In this document: positions 17,178 through 28,060 of the stretch, piece after piece
How the letters are laid out: each line of letters starts with the position of its first letter
Numbering within the stretch: the first letter of the stretch is position 1
Assembly: GCA_020809705.1 (NCBI GenBank)
Contig: CP085826.1
Span: forward strand, 7,440,001 to 7,504,000
Direction: 5' to 3'
DNA from: Calonectria ilicicola
Taxonomy: Eukaryota > Ascomycota > Sordariomycetes > Hypocreales > Nectriaceae
Length of the DNA: 64,000 nucleotides
The notes under the pieces: generated by a model
What the model was told of the DNA's origin: nothing
Seen by the model: the letters and a program-made list of their open reading frames with translations, nothing else
Databases searched by the model: none
Position numbers and translations under genes: made by a program

Positions 17178-17997
17178 ACGCTGTAAGTAGCGGTCGGGGG
17201 GATATCTATGTATCCAGATTTGTTTTATTAAAAGGCCATCTTCTGGGACAAACCTTGTATCTGAGTCAGATACATTTGCACGCCTGTATAATCGGTTCAC
17301 ACCACCGCCATCGCCAACTCGATTGGCACGATTGAGACATTGGCTCGGCTACAGTAGCCCGCAGACAAGTAGTGGAGTAAAATGTCTCAGAAAAGAATTC
17401 ATGACTGGTTGCATCATCAAACTTGGGGCTGAATGTGATTGGGCTGGCACCCGCCGACACGGCTTGCTTATCGATAAGCTTGTTGCATCTGGTCGTATTG
17501 CCACAGCGGCCAGCCCGGCTCATCATGGACTTGGCATAATCATCTCACTTTCGACAGGAGCAGATGACGAAAATTGAGATACGAAAGGCCTAAGAGTGTT
17601 GAGAAATGGACATTCACATGTTGCTCGCTGACGCTCGGCCATCGCCACGTCTGGAACCCCAGCAGAGCGCGGTAGCTTGATCCCTCAACGGAATAGTGAG
17701 CTGACTATTTGCTGACAATTGATGGCCCGTCAAGTACCAGAGCCCCGTCAATATTTCGCACAGCGGACATGAGCCGGTAGACTCTGCGCTGAGGACTCCC
17801 TTCTCCCGTGAAAGTGCCAAAGACGCGTCCTATAAGCACCACAATCTAAAGTTATCCAGCGGCGACAGTAACAAGGTGATATGGCGTGCCCCTGTAAAGT
17901 CTGAGCGGGTACTAACCCCGCAAAGGATCATCCCACCCGTGATAGCCCCTCACGAAACCCCGACGGTCCCGCCGAGAAAGGCTGTTGGTGGTCCTCG
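17178..17997. other. Intergenic / unresolved 5' region of the zinc-finger gene
   Basis: The frame of the next gene is open back to 17905. A branch-point-like TACTAAC at about 17910-17916 followed by AG at 17924-17925 suggests that an upstream exon ends near 17875, but no in-frame ATG was found for it. The remainder shows nothing. Confidence 0.4.
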
Positions 17998-19968
17998 GTG
18001 CGAAATGAGTTTGACTTCGGAAAAACTTCGAACAAGGCCACCGCGGCTGCAATAGAGACCGAGCTCCTGGATCTTGACAATGTCGAATCAACACCGACAT
18101 CATCTAGAGAATCCGTCCGACGGGTCGCCATAGATTCGACAGATACTCCTCTAAGTCCCAGTTACGATGGATCTTCAGTATGCTCTTCCACTACTCTGCC
18201 CACAATGGGTGTTATGACAACAAGTCCGTCCCTTGAATTAATGCCAAACTTTTTGGGCGAGGTGCCATCTGTTCCCTGGCAATATGAAGGCTCCTGGAAG
18301 AAGAGGAAGGCACCAGATGAGCATCACCGGAATGATCGGGACAACGACGATGGCAAATACCTAGAGGCTAATGAGGGGAATAAACGCCAGAGACACTCTG
18401 TCTTACCTCAGATTTCTTCCCAACACGGTCCCAAATCCTATTTAGCCTGTCCCTTTTACAAACTTGACCCTGTAAAACACAATGGCTGCCTCAAATTTGC
18501 TTTGAAAAGCATTGCTGCCATCAGGGCCCATATTCAGCGATCGCATGTCTCCTACAATAACCTTTATTGCCCCATATGTCGGTGCACTTTCGAAACCCCA
18601 CAAGACTGCGAGGCACACATCCTAGGTTGCTCGAGGATTACTGTGACCGAATTAACCCAAACCGAATTTCTCGGCCTCGCCCATCTGCCGCGCGCTGGCT
18701 CTATATCAAAAGCTTGGTACCAGATTTGGGATAGAATCGTTAAGGGAATGTCCGACCGGCCGAGCTCACCCTTTCTTGACCTTGGCCAGTCGACGACATT
18801 CTTTAATCACAACAATGAGTGGATGTTGCGAGACAAGTTACCATCAGTGCTACAATCACTGCATATACGGCTAGAACCAAGTGTTGCGTCATCTCTTATT
18901 GACAAAATTGTGGGCATTTGTGAAGAGGCTTCCCTGGCCTCGGCACAAGGATTCTTTGACGATGCTGATAAATTCAGAGAGCCGGCAGCCCAAGGATCAA
19001 CAGAGCAGATCAATGAAAATAATTTTCCAGGCCCAGCTCCTGACCCGCTAAATGAGCTACCTGCATTTAGAGCCGAGGATCAATATGTAAAGGATGCAGC
19101 TCCAAAACATGCTCAGGGAGAGGGCCTTGGTTTGAGCAACAATGAGCCTCAAGAAAAAGAAAAACTTGCCATGGTTGCTCTCGCCCCTGTTCCGCAGGCG
19201 CATCAACTCGAGAACACAGGCCCTCCAGGTACAGTTACACGCACAAAGCTTGAGTTGGACAAGCGCCCTCCCCAGCCATTGGGAACTCCGCAATTCGGAT
19301 TGCTCATGAGGGACGATCATTTTAAATCCAGGAGCTACCTCGTAGCTGACGCAGACTCGGATTTGAAAATGGCATGCCCGTTCTTCAGGTTCCACCTCGG
19401 CCGACATTTGGAATGCGCAAGCTTCTCTGCGCGAAGCTTCCCACATGTCCTACAACATCTTTCCAGAAAACATACATTGAGGTGTTACTGCCCCAACTGC
19501 TGCAGGACGTTTGAAAGTGATGTTATTCGCGACAGTCACGTTGCAGCGGCGACTTGTCAAACATATTCTGGACCGCCCCTTGGCTTTAAACCCGGGGAGT
19601 TTGAAAACATGGTGGAGGCGACAAGAAATTATAGCGCAACAAATGCTGAAAAGTGGTATAGTCTCTGGGATATTCTGTATCCTGATTTTCCCCGCCCTCA
19701 GAATGTATTTCACAATCCAGAATGGCCACTTGAGTGGCTGCTGGCCGTACTCCAGTGCTTTTTCGACGAAGTTCATGCACTGCGACCAACCGTTGCCGGA
19801 GCCAACCATTTTATGCTGGGAACGACATATGACACGGGGAGCTTCAATCATCTTTGCGCGCAAATTATGACTTTCGCCAAAAACATGTATTACAATACTC
19901 CGGCTCCACCGACATGGTTTAAGGCACCACCTGCGGGCACCACTTCTGGCCCGACAGCTTCGAGCTAA
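17998..19968 (+). CDS. Protein with two C2H2-like zinc-finger modules, start uncertain
   Basis: About 656 residues in the open frame; the frame begins with GTG at 17998, the first in-frame ATG is at 18205, and the frame is open to 17905, so the true start probably lies in an unrecognised upstream exon. Two copies of one module are visible, near residues 145-210 and 460-525. Each begins CPF(Y/F), continues with a Cys-rich segment, then H-x3-(R/K)-x-H, a C-x2-C pair and CRTFE or CRCTFE, then a late His and Cys. Each copy is followed by a Trp-rich WxxLWDxLYP-like region. Such proteins are common, uncharacterised members of expanded families in filamentous fungi. A nucleic-acid-binding role is inferred from the finger-like Cys/His spacing only. 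Flanked by regulators on both sides. Confidence 0.7.
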   Translation: MRNEFDFGKTSNKATAAAIETELLDLDNVESTPTSSRESVRRVAIDSTDTPLSPSYDGSSVCSSTTLPTMGVMTTSPSLELMPNFLGEVPSVPWQYEGSWKKRKAPDEHHRNDRDNDDGKYLEANEGNKRQRHSVLPQISSQHGPKSYLACPFYKLDPVKHNGCLKFALKSIAAIRAHIQRSHVSYNNLYCPICRCTFETPQDCEAHILGCSRITVTELTQTEFLGLAHLPRAGSISKAWYQIWDRIVKGMSDRPSSPFLDLGQSTTFFNHNNEWMLRDKLPSVLQSLHIRLEPSVASSLIDKIVGICEEASLASAQGFFDDADKFREPAAQGSTEQINENNFPGPAPDPLNELPAFRAEDQYVKDAAPKHAQGEGLGLSNNEPQEKEKLAMVALAPVPQAHQLENTGPPGTVTRTKLELDKRPPQPLGTPQFGLLMRDDHFKSRSYLVADADSDLKMACPFFRFHLGRHLECASFSARSFPHVLQHLSRKHTLRCYCPNCCRTFESDVIRDSHVAAATCQTYSGPPLGFKPGEFENMVEATRNYSATNAEKWYSLWDILYPDFPRPQNVFHNPEWPLEWLLAVLQCFFDEVHALRPTVAGANHFMLGTTYDTGSFNHLCAQIMTFAKNMYYNTPAPPTWFKAPPAGTTSGPTASS

Positions 19969-20655
19969 GCAACCAAGCGCGATGATGCAAAGATCCGACT
20001 TTGATCTACTTCATTTCAAGTACTGCATTGCAAGAGGATCATTAATCAGGGGACAAACATGAGACACCAAGCAATTACCCAGCCACCCACACAGCTACTT
20101 GACCACTAAATCAATGTAGCTGAGGGTATTACATTCAATTAGCTATATCTCCTTTGGAGACTTTTATATCCTAAGCTTGTTAGTTATCTATCACACTTTG
20201 GTCATTGGGTCATAACGAGAGATTGAAAGAGCCTTAATTCCTATGAAATAAAGAGCAGTCAACTATGTGTTTTATAGCTAGGTCCAGCCCCAATTGGCTG
20301 TGGGGCTGCGACAACGCATTGAGGCCGTGAGGCCATCGAGGCCAGCCACAACTAGTCTCCACATTATCAAATTAATAAATTTAGCAATTATTTATTTTAT
20401 CGGGCACTGGTTTAGGATCTTGTGTTTTCTGCTCCCGCTTGACCGTCTTGTAGAAAGGGTTGTGGATTAAATTTGGGCCACCTCAGTCTAATTCAGGCTA
20501 TTGAGAATCCCGACCAATGATGTCAGAGGCTAGTGCTGTTGTATTATTAAGCCGTCAACCCCACAGACGTCATTTTGATGAATTGGCTTGTTCAAGGTTG
20601 CTGCAATGTCCAATTTTATTTATACCAAGGTTGCAGAATGGAGCGACGGCAAACG
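19969..20655. other. Intergenic, AT-rich
   Basis: 3' flank of the zinc-finger gene and promoter of the next regulator. A small imperfect hairpin (CAGCCCC at 20285-20291 with GGGGCTG at 20302-20308) is the only structure seen. Confidence 0.5.
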
Positions 20656-22935
20656 ATGGAGTTCCACAATCCCGCTGTAAGATGCTTGAAAACGTAAAAC
20701 GTTGTCATTGACTGCTAATGGTTCTGTCAGTGCGGCGAGTGCAGGGCAAGGAAGCTGAAGGTGTGTTTCTCGGAACTCAGCACGTCGCCACTGACAATGG
20801 CTAGTGCTCCAGATCACGCCCGAGTTGCAGTTTCTGTACAAAACACCAGAAGGAGTGCACTTATTTGTCCAGAAGACCTAGGACACCGTTAACAAAAGCG
20901 TACATGCATGACGTTAACTTAGGCCGATAACAAGCGCTGAACTGATGGCAGGTACGTTTCGTCACTTGAACAGCGGATTAAGCAATTAGAGCAGATGCTG
21001 CTCGCCAAAAGCCCACCTATAAATCTGGATGATGCTGTTTTGCAGGATGGGCCTCTGTTTGAAGCACAGCTGTCGAATGGCTTGCCCGTTGAAGAAACAG
21101 TTGAGGCATCTCCAACTAGCAGTGATTCAAAATCTAGATTATCAACGCCTGATCCACTGCCTGTGAAACCAAGCGGATTTGATTGGGGAACAGGAGGCGA
21201 TGCTGCCGAGGAATCCAATGACAGCCAAAGCATCTCGTTAAGCCCAGAGGACGGATATTTAGGTACTTCTGTGTTCACATTCTAATCCTACACCAACTAA
21301 GCGCTCGCAGGAAAGTTTACGAGGGTGGCGCTCCTGCGTACATTGCACAAAATTGGCTGTCTCTGGAGTAACGCATCGATTCTTTCACCGACATACCCAT
21401 CCCACTTGCAATTTACGGGCGAATCTACAAACTGCATACCGTGGAAAGCGCTTGAACGTCCTGATTCTCCAGAAGGGTTTGCTGAATTTCTTATCGATGC
21501 CTATTTTCGTCATTTCCACACTACCTATCCATTGCTACACGAAGCAACATTTCGCGCACAGTATAGCGAAGTGATTCCAAGACCTCCTAAAGAGGCCTGG
21601 TCTTTACTCAGTCGCGTCGTGTTTGCTATCGGAGCATGGTGCACGGGATGCCGGATCGTTGTTGATGAAGAAAATGACTCTTCCGATTGCTCCCAATTAT
21701 TTGAAGGTATCGACATGTTTAAATCAGGCTCTCTCGCCATGGTGCAAGCTTTGACGCTCTTCGGCTGCTATTTGCACAAACAAAGCAAGTCAAATTCGTC
21801 TTCCATATACCTTTCTGCTGCTGTGAAAATGGGAATGAGTCTTGGATTGCATCGAGAATTTCCAGATTGGAATATATCGTTACTTGACCGTGAGATGCGG
21901 CGAAGGGTGTGGTGGGGCTTATACGTCCTTGAGAGCGGCCACTCGATTGCCATGGGAAGACCAATCCTTCTGCCTTGTGGTCGGGCAATAGATATAAAGC
22001 CACCATTGAATATTTCTGAACAGGTTCGTTCTGTTCTCCATTCCTGGATCCCAAGCTAACGATGACAGACGATGACAGTCGCTGACAGCGAGGACCACCA
22101 TGGAACCAAGGGAGTATTCGGGTTTAACAATCTATTCTAACCTCATAGCACAAGCTGAATTTCATTTAATGATAAATGAAACTTATAATACGTGCGTCAA
22201 CAACCCAGATTTACCTGCCAAGGATCTTCTCAATGCCGACGCCAAGATTGATGCATGGGTTAAATCACTCCCACCATACTTGCAAGAAGACTTTCCGACG
22301 CAAGGGTCATTTCCGAGACTGTCGTTTGCGTCTCACCATCTCTTGTGGCGAGTCCGATGTCTGAAGATTGTGTTATTCTTCCCTACTGTTGTTAGGTTTA
22401 CAAGGAGACATTTGGAAGGTGACCGGGAGACAGGGACCAGCGATCAGCAGGAAGCAGTACGCATTTGCATCAACTATGCTCATACTATTATTACATCCAT
22501 TGAACGATTCTTTGCTAAAGAGTCTTCGGACCCTTTGCGGGATTGGTATGCACGGTGAGAGTGCTAACTGTATCTGTAAAAGATATCGTGCTTACACTTT
22601 TTAGCTATTGTCTGATCCAAAGCGCGCTCGTCTTGATCCTTGCGCTTCAAGCAAACTTTGATTTCTTACAGAACAGTCGTGCAATGCTGGTTTCTGATTT
22701 TGACAAGATGAAAGTCCTTTTGGAAAATGTTTCAGGACGCGACACGTTTGCCAAGATGATTCTTGATGTAATGGATCAATTTACAACAAACCCCCCACAG
22801 GGCGACTTTCCAGGAATGCAGGAAGAATTTATTAGAGACAATTTCAATGATCTATCGGCTTTACCTCTTGATGGACAATTTGATAGCTGGTTGTGGCCGT
22901 TGTGGAACGAGTCTGAGAGGGACCCAATATCGTAG
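20656..22935 (+). CDS. Zn2Cys6 transcription factor (TF2) with Fungal_trans domain
   Basis: Nuclear regulator of 658 residues from seven exons: 20656-20676, 20731-20760, 20805-20899, 20952-21262, 21311-22023, 22079-22554, 22605-22935. The zinc cluster is spread over the first three short exons, with cysteines 8, 11, 18, 25, 28 and 35 in perfect C-x2-C-x6-C-x6-C-x2-C-x6-C spacing. A coiled linker (VSSLEQRIKQLEQML) follows. The middle-homology Fungal_trans domain shows the DAYFRHFHTTYPLLHE block and MGLHREFPDW. All junctions keep phase. The acceptor of exon 6 lies in a tandem duplication of ACGATGACAG, of which only the second copy keeps the frame. It ends 198 bp from the convergent NLR gene. 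Targets unknown; the architecture resembles xylanase-regulator-type factors but that is not evidence of role. Confidence 0.9.
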
Positions 22936-23133
22936 CAAGAAAATTTGCACTATGGTATTTTGCGTATTAACCTATTTTCCAAAGAACTCAATACTTGAGA
23001 AATACGAGTACATTTTTCAACTAGCATGCATCAAACTTTATATAGCAGGGATAAAAAAAACAGATGGATTGAATACAAATATCGTGTACTATCTAGCCTC
23101 CCCTGTTCCAGCATGCCTCAATTATCTTACGCC

Positions 23134-26100
23134 TCACCATATCTTACCCGATAGTAGACTCTTTGTATCTTTTGACATTTTGATAAAAAAAGCATTGCCC
23201 GACTGATGGTTGACTATCATGAGTTGTTTCCCCATCACTGTGCCCAAACCATGATCTGAGGGGCGATATTGTGGAGGCAGCCATATTAACCGCGAACCGT
23301 CCAAATTTATCCAAGCAGAGTCTTTGCTATAGCCATAGCCGACAGTTTTAGCGTCGGTTGGATGATTGATATATTTGCTGGCGGTTTGGGAATCATCCCT
23401 GTCTTTGGTTGTAGGTTGTGATCTAAAAACATCATCAAGATTGATCATGCCTTGGTCAGTCAAAATGAACGAGTCATTAGGGAATGAGATGTGGATAGTG
23501 GAGATATCCAACGAGGCTCGCAAAATACCCGTCTCCACCTCAATAAGTAGAATTTTGCGGGTGTTTCGCCTAGCATGCGCCAACCACTTCCCATTCGGGG
23601 ATAAAGCTAAAGCGGTCCATAAACTATAATCTTGAGATTCAATAGGTATGAACCGTGTGCTGTTTGTGACCGTATCATAGAATAACACCTCGTTTCTGCC
23701 CTTTCTTTCCATCCGTACTGCAATTAGTCCTGGAGAAGCAGCCATATTTCTGCCCTTGCCCTTCTCAGACGGGAGTTTCAATTCACGATGAAGCATGCCT
23801 GTATTGACATTCCAGAAACATATACTATCTCGCATTAAGGCGGCGACCCACTGACACTCCGGGTTTCCGTCATGGGACACCACCACATCATTGATGTGGC
23901 CTGGTGCTTTTAGTTTATAGCATAGCTCGTTTTTCAATAGATCATAAATACGAATTTTTGAAAGGCCCTTTACTGAAGCAAGTAAATGGCAGTCGGAAGA
24001 GAATGCCATTGAAATCGCAAATTGCCCAGGAAAAGGAAAGCTCGATGAGAGCTGACCTGTGTGTACATTCCAGACTTGGATCTTCTCGAAGGAAACAACC
24101 GCGGCCAAGCTTCCATCGGCAGAAAGAAACAGATTCTCGAATGTAGGTAGATCCCTAAAAGGTGGCTGCGCGAAAATGGCTGGAACATCCCACACCGACA
24201 CCTCATTTTGATTACACGCTGCAAGTCGAAGGTTGTCTGAGGAAACCGAAATTTCCCAACAGCCATGTCCGCTTGGTGTTTGAAACTTTTGCAATAGTTT
24301 CTTATCTCGCATGTCATACAGCCATAGTGCATTTATAAATCCAGCTACCATCCAAGACCCATCCGAGGAAAATGCGATTTGGTCGCAGCGATGCTGCATG
24401 GTGAGCCACAGATGACAGCTTTTATTATCCAAGTCCCATAACCATACTGGGTTTTTGGAGTGGCCAGTGATGGACGTCAGCAAAATCTGGTGTGTGTTTG
24501 GGAGGAACTTGGCACAATCGACCTTGGTGTCTCTGTGTCTTGGGCTTACATACTGCTCGCCCGTATGCACGTTGAGAGCTAAAGCTTGAACTAATTCTGG
24601 TAATTCCTGACGGATTACGATAAGAATGCCATCCGATGAAAATGAAAGCCTAATGTCGCCTTCAAATCTCATTTTCAAGGGCCATTTTTGGACGACCCGC
24701 TTCTCAACGTCCCAAAATTCCAATTCCCTCGCAAAGCACACTGCTAATGACTGGCTGTCGGGTGAAACCTCCAAGTAAAGGACTTCTCGACCGTTCATAT
24801 TTGCAGTCCATTGGATAGCTTTGGAGTCTAAATCCCATATTTCGAGAGAATCATGTCCATTATCGCGCTGAGACCTAGATATGCTGTTGTCTGGGTGGTT
24901 GTAGTCTGATTCATCTTCCATAGCCCTCCAATTTCCAAGATTGGAGTCATCGGAGATGGAGTATCTACATATGGAATCCTCTGAGTCATAATCTTCTGGG
25001 ATGAGATCTTTCTCTATGTAGGTGATGGAATCCTCAGAGTTGGAATCGGAGATAGAGTCCTCAGAGCTGGAATTGGTGCTAGATTCCCCAAAACTTACGT
25101 CCCCAGAGATGTAACGTCCATGGGAATCATGTTTATTTACACCAGCTAGCCATTTGCAATCCGATGAGATTATTATATGTGAGAATTCCCCACCAATCCG
25201 TTTAATGGTTTGCGTGGCGCCATTTTCAATATCCCAAATCACTATACCACTAGGGCTATCAGTGATCACAGCCAAGGACTGGTTTGTTGGGAAAAAGATA
25301 TTTGAGATGTTATCGCGTTCAAAAATATGTAGACATGAACTCCAAGAACTTTCAACGGGTGGTTTCTCCTCTACAAACTTCGGGCTGTGCTTGTTGAATA
25401 GATTCCGGATGACACTCTTTTCCGGGCTAAAAATTAGACCAGAGGTGTATATCTGCAGGGGATATTCTTCAATAACAGGGCGAAAATAGAGAAAAAAACG
25501 ACGAGCATCCTCGACGAGTGCAAAATTAGTTCCAAAGAGCTCCGTGTTCGCATTAAATGATGCCTATCGAGCGACCCGATCAGTACCAAGTCAAGAGATA
25601 TATCGGTGCTTAAACGTACTGATAGTAGCTCCTTGATTCTATTCAAGGATGTAATCGTCGCCGATAAGTTGCGGCTTAGGCTAAGTGCCTCTAGCCAGAA
25701 CAGAAATTTGGTAGTAATGAAAGATAGTGCATTGGCATTGTCCAATATCTGGTAGTCGTACTGAGACAGGCTATCTTCCTTGCAGATCGTGTGGGCATGA
25801 TATAAATGCTCAACCCAAAAAACGCATGAGTAAACTCGGCCAGATAGGGGATCAGGGTTAGGGCGGTGATCAAGGGCTTGGTCCACGGTGACCCCGGGAT
25901 GAGTTAGGCCATAAATATCTTCCTTCAATACATCCATAGCCTGAAGACACTTTTCAAATATATCGTGATGGTGCTCAGCCAATCCAAATGGAAATAGTAA
26001 GGTCTTGGATCCTTCCAGCAAGAACTCCTTCGCTGACTGATGCACAAAATACATGATACCTTCTCTAACCGTCAGGAATGAGCCACATTCCTTAATGATA

Positions 26101-27263
26101 TCAAAGACCTCATCTTCATCTTCTGGTAGTTCCTCAAGAAACCTCAGTTCCTCTAGAGCGATTGGACGATATACAGTCGATGCGATAGCGAGAATTTTGA
26201 TGAAAAGATCAGAGCTATTCGAGGAATCGATTTGTTCCATCATAGTTTTATAAAATTCGTAGAGGCCCGCGGGAAACAGCAAAAGCTGCTTTTTAATTTC
26301 CCAGCTTCTGGTCTTTTCAAGTTGTTGACAGACCAAGGCCACCCACAGAAAGGTACCGTGGGCGTTTTGGGATAGGTAGTCTCGTACAAGCTGTGCGGTG
26401 TTGTCTTTGAACCGCTTCTTGACAGTTAATTGACCCACCCGGTGCTGAATGTAAATGTAAACTGCTTGGGATATTGAATCTTGGTTTAGCTCCAGAGGAA
26501 GGGAAAGTTTCTCTTCAGCCTCCTCCAGATACTCCTGAATCTCAGCTCGATTGCGACTGGAAATGACCCACTTGACCTTGGAGGATAAGCTTGAGATGAT
26601 GAAACCCAGAAGGAAATCTAGATCCATTTGGCATTCATCCAAGGCATCAACAACGAGATAAGTATCTTGAAGTGTGGGGTCTGCCAACATCTTGGACAAC
26701 GCATCTTCCATTGCCACTCTCGAGTTCCAGTGCCTGGTATCTTGCGCTACATGCTGCTTGTCACGTAGATGGGACAATAGAGATGGGTTTTGTACCGCAA
26801 GAAGGTAAGCAAGTCCCCGCAAAACAGATGTAGCATTGTTGAGGCCTGAATTGGTCGCCTGACAAAAGAAATATGATAGCGAGATCTCACTGTCTGGATC
26901 CTTGAGCTTTGTGCGCGGCGAAAGTTCGTCAATAATGCCACAAAGCAGCATCGTTTTACCCTTACCAGGGTCACCTCTGATCCAAAGCAACCGGTGTTCA
27001 TCGAGGTCACGCCAAGACAAGAACTGGGGGTTCTGTAGGATCCAATGGTACGAGTCCTTCAACAAGCCGCCCCTAGTTTGTTCGATACGGACTTTGTCTT
27101 CCCGTGGATCGGTTGATTGCAACGCTGCTAAGAATCGACTTTGGTCCTCCTGATCTGGTCGGTTGGTTTCTGTGTAGTAATTGTTTGTAGTGCTGTAGCT
27201 GTTTCCTATATGGGCTTTAGAGGCCCCCTCTAGATGGACGGACCCAGCCGTATTGCTCTGCAT
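23134..27263 (-). CDS. NLR-type protein: NACHT NTPase plus WD40-like propeller
   Basis: Fungal NLR-like protein, about 1357 residues, two exons (27263-25620 and 25563-23134). Such proteins are thought to act in non-self recognition and programmed cell death. A short N-terminus (residues about 7-30) carries GASKAHIGNSYSTTNNYY, resembling the short amyloid-type signalling motifs of some fungal NLRs. Next come the DPREDKVRIEQTRGG segment, Walker A GDPGKGKT (97-104) and Walker B LVVDALDEC (about 203-211). From about residue 600 on, degenerate WD40-like repeats continue to the C-terminus (WDIENG, WDLDSK, WDVEKR, WDLDN and WNVNTG blocks). An acidic Ser/Asp/Glu insert with repeated SEDSI lies at about 707-755. 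The intron restores the EEYPLQIYTSGLIFSP junction typical of NACHT-WD40 proteins. Ligand unknown. Confidence 0.87.
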
Positions 27264-28060
27264 CGTGGGCGAGGCTAGGCGTTTGGCTTTGAGGTCGTAT
27301 GAATCCGACCGGGTAGATGTGGTGGGGTATTCAGCCTCACCTTGCCGTTTTGCTGGCTAGCCATCGCCTGCAGGGCTTGATCCGCCCCCAGAAACGCGTG
27401 CTGGGATGATCGAAAAAATCGCTCATACTGGCAAATGAAGTAACCTGACTAAATCCTTTAGTCTGTCCAAAGCTCACTTGCCAAAAGCAACACACAGCTA
27501 GCCGACAGCTGCGAATGTTTGGATCGCGGCCCATATACTCGCCCAACTTCTTTGAGGTCTGCCTGAAAAACAAGAAGCGGCTTTCACTGGGATTTCTCCC
27601 GAGGCTTCGGAGTTACAAAAGTGGCAGCTGCGTCCAACAACAATATATTGAGTACAACAAATTATGTGATAATACTTCTCGCAATATTAAGCGTCAATAA
27701 TATCTAGGTTCTATTAGAAAGCGGAGGTATGGGTACGCGTGTACAATCTATTGCAGGGGACTGCCGGAACCGATGGCCATAGTTTCTGTCAATAAATTCA
27801 CCGTGAGGATCCATGCCTAAATTTACCCGATTAGGTTCTCAATTGCGCCCCCGAGATGGCCGCCAGATTACAGATTATTCCAATTCTCATTTGCTGAATG
27901 CTCAACCATTGATAAATGTTCTTTTTTTTTTTTTTTAGGTTACAGATAAAGAAGCTTCAAACTGCCCCCATCCGCTGCTGTATTACCAAGTATTCCTTGT
28001 GACATTTTCTTAGGCCCCCGATCCATTGATCCAACAGTGCCTTCGCTTAGAGGACAGACC
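27264..28060. promoter_or_regulatory. Divergent intergenic region, NLR / carboxypeptidase 1
   Basis: About 0.8 kb holding both promoters. A T16 homopolymer lies at 27921-27936. A short minus-strand frame immediately upstream of the NLR start could not be joined to it in phase. Confidence 0.45.

Noticed and set aside
27337..27573. Minus-strand frame ending next to a GTGAGG donor upstream of the NLR, possible extra first exon
   Set aside because: No acceptor joins it in phase to the NLR frame; every tested join gave a stop.
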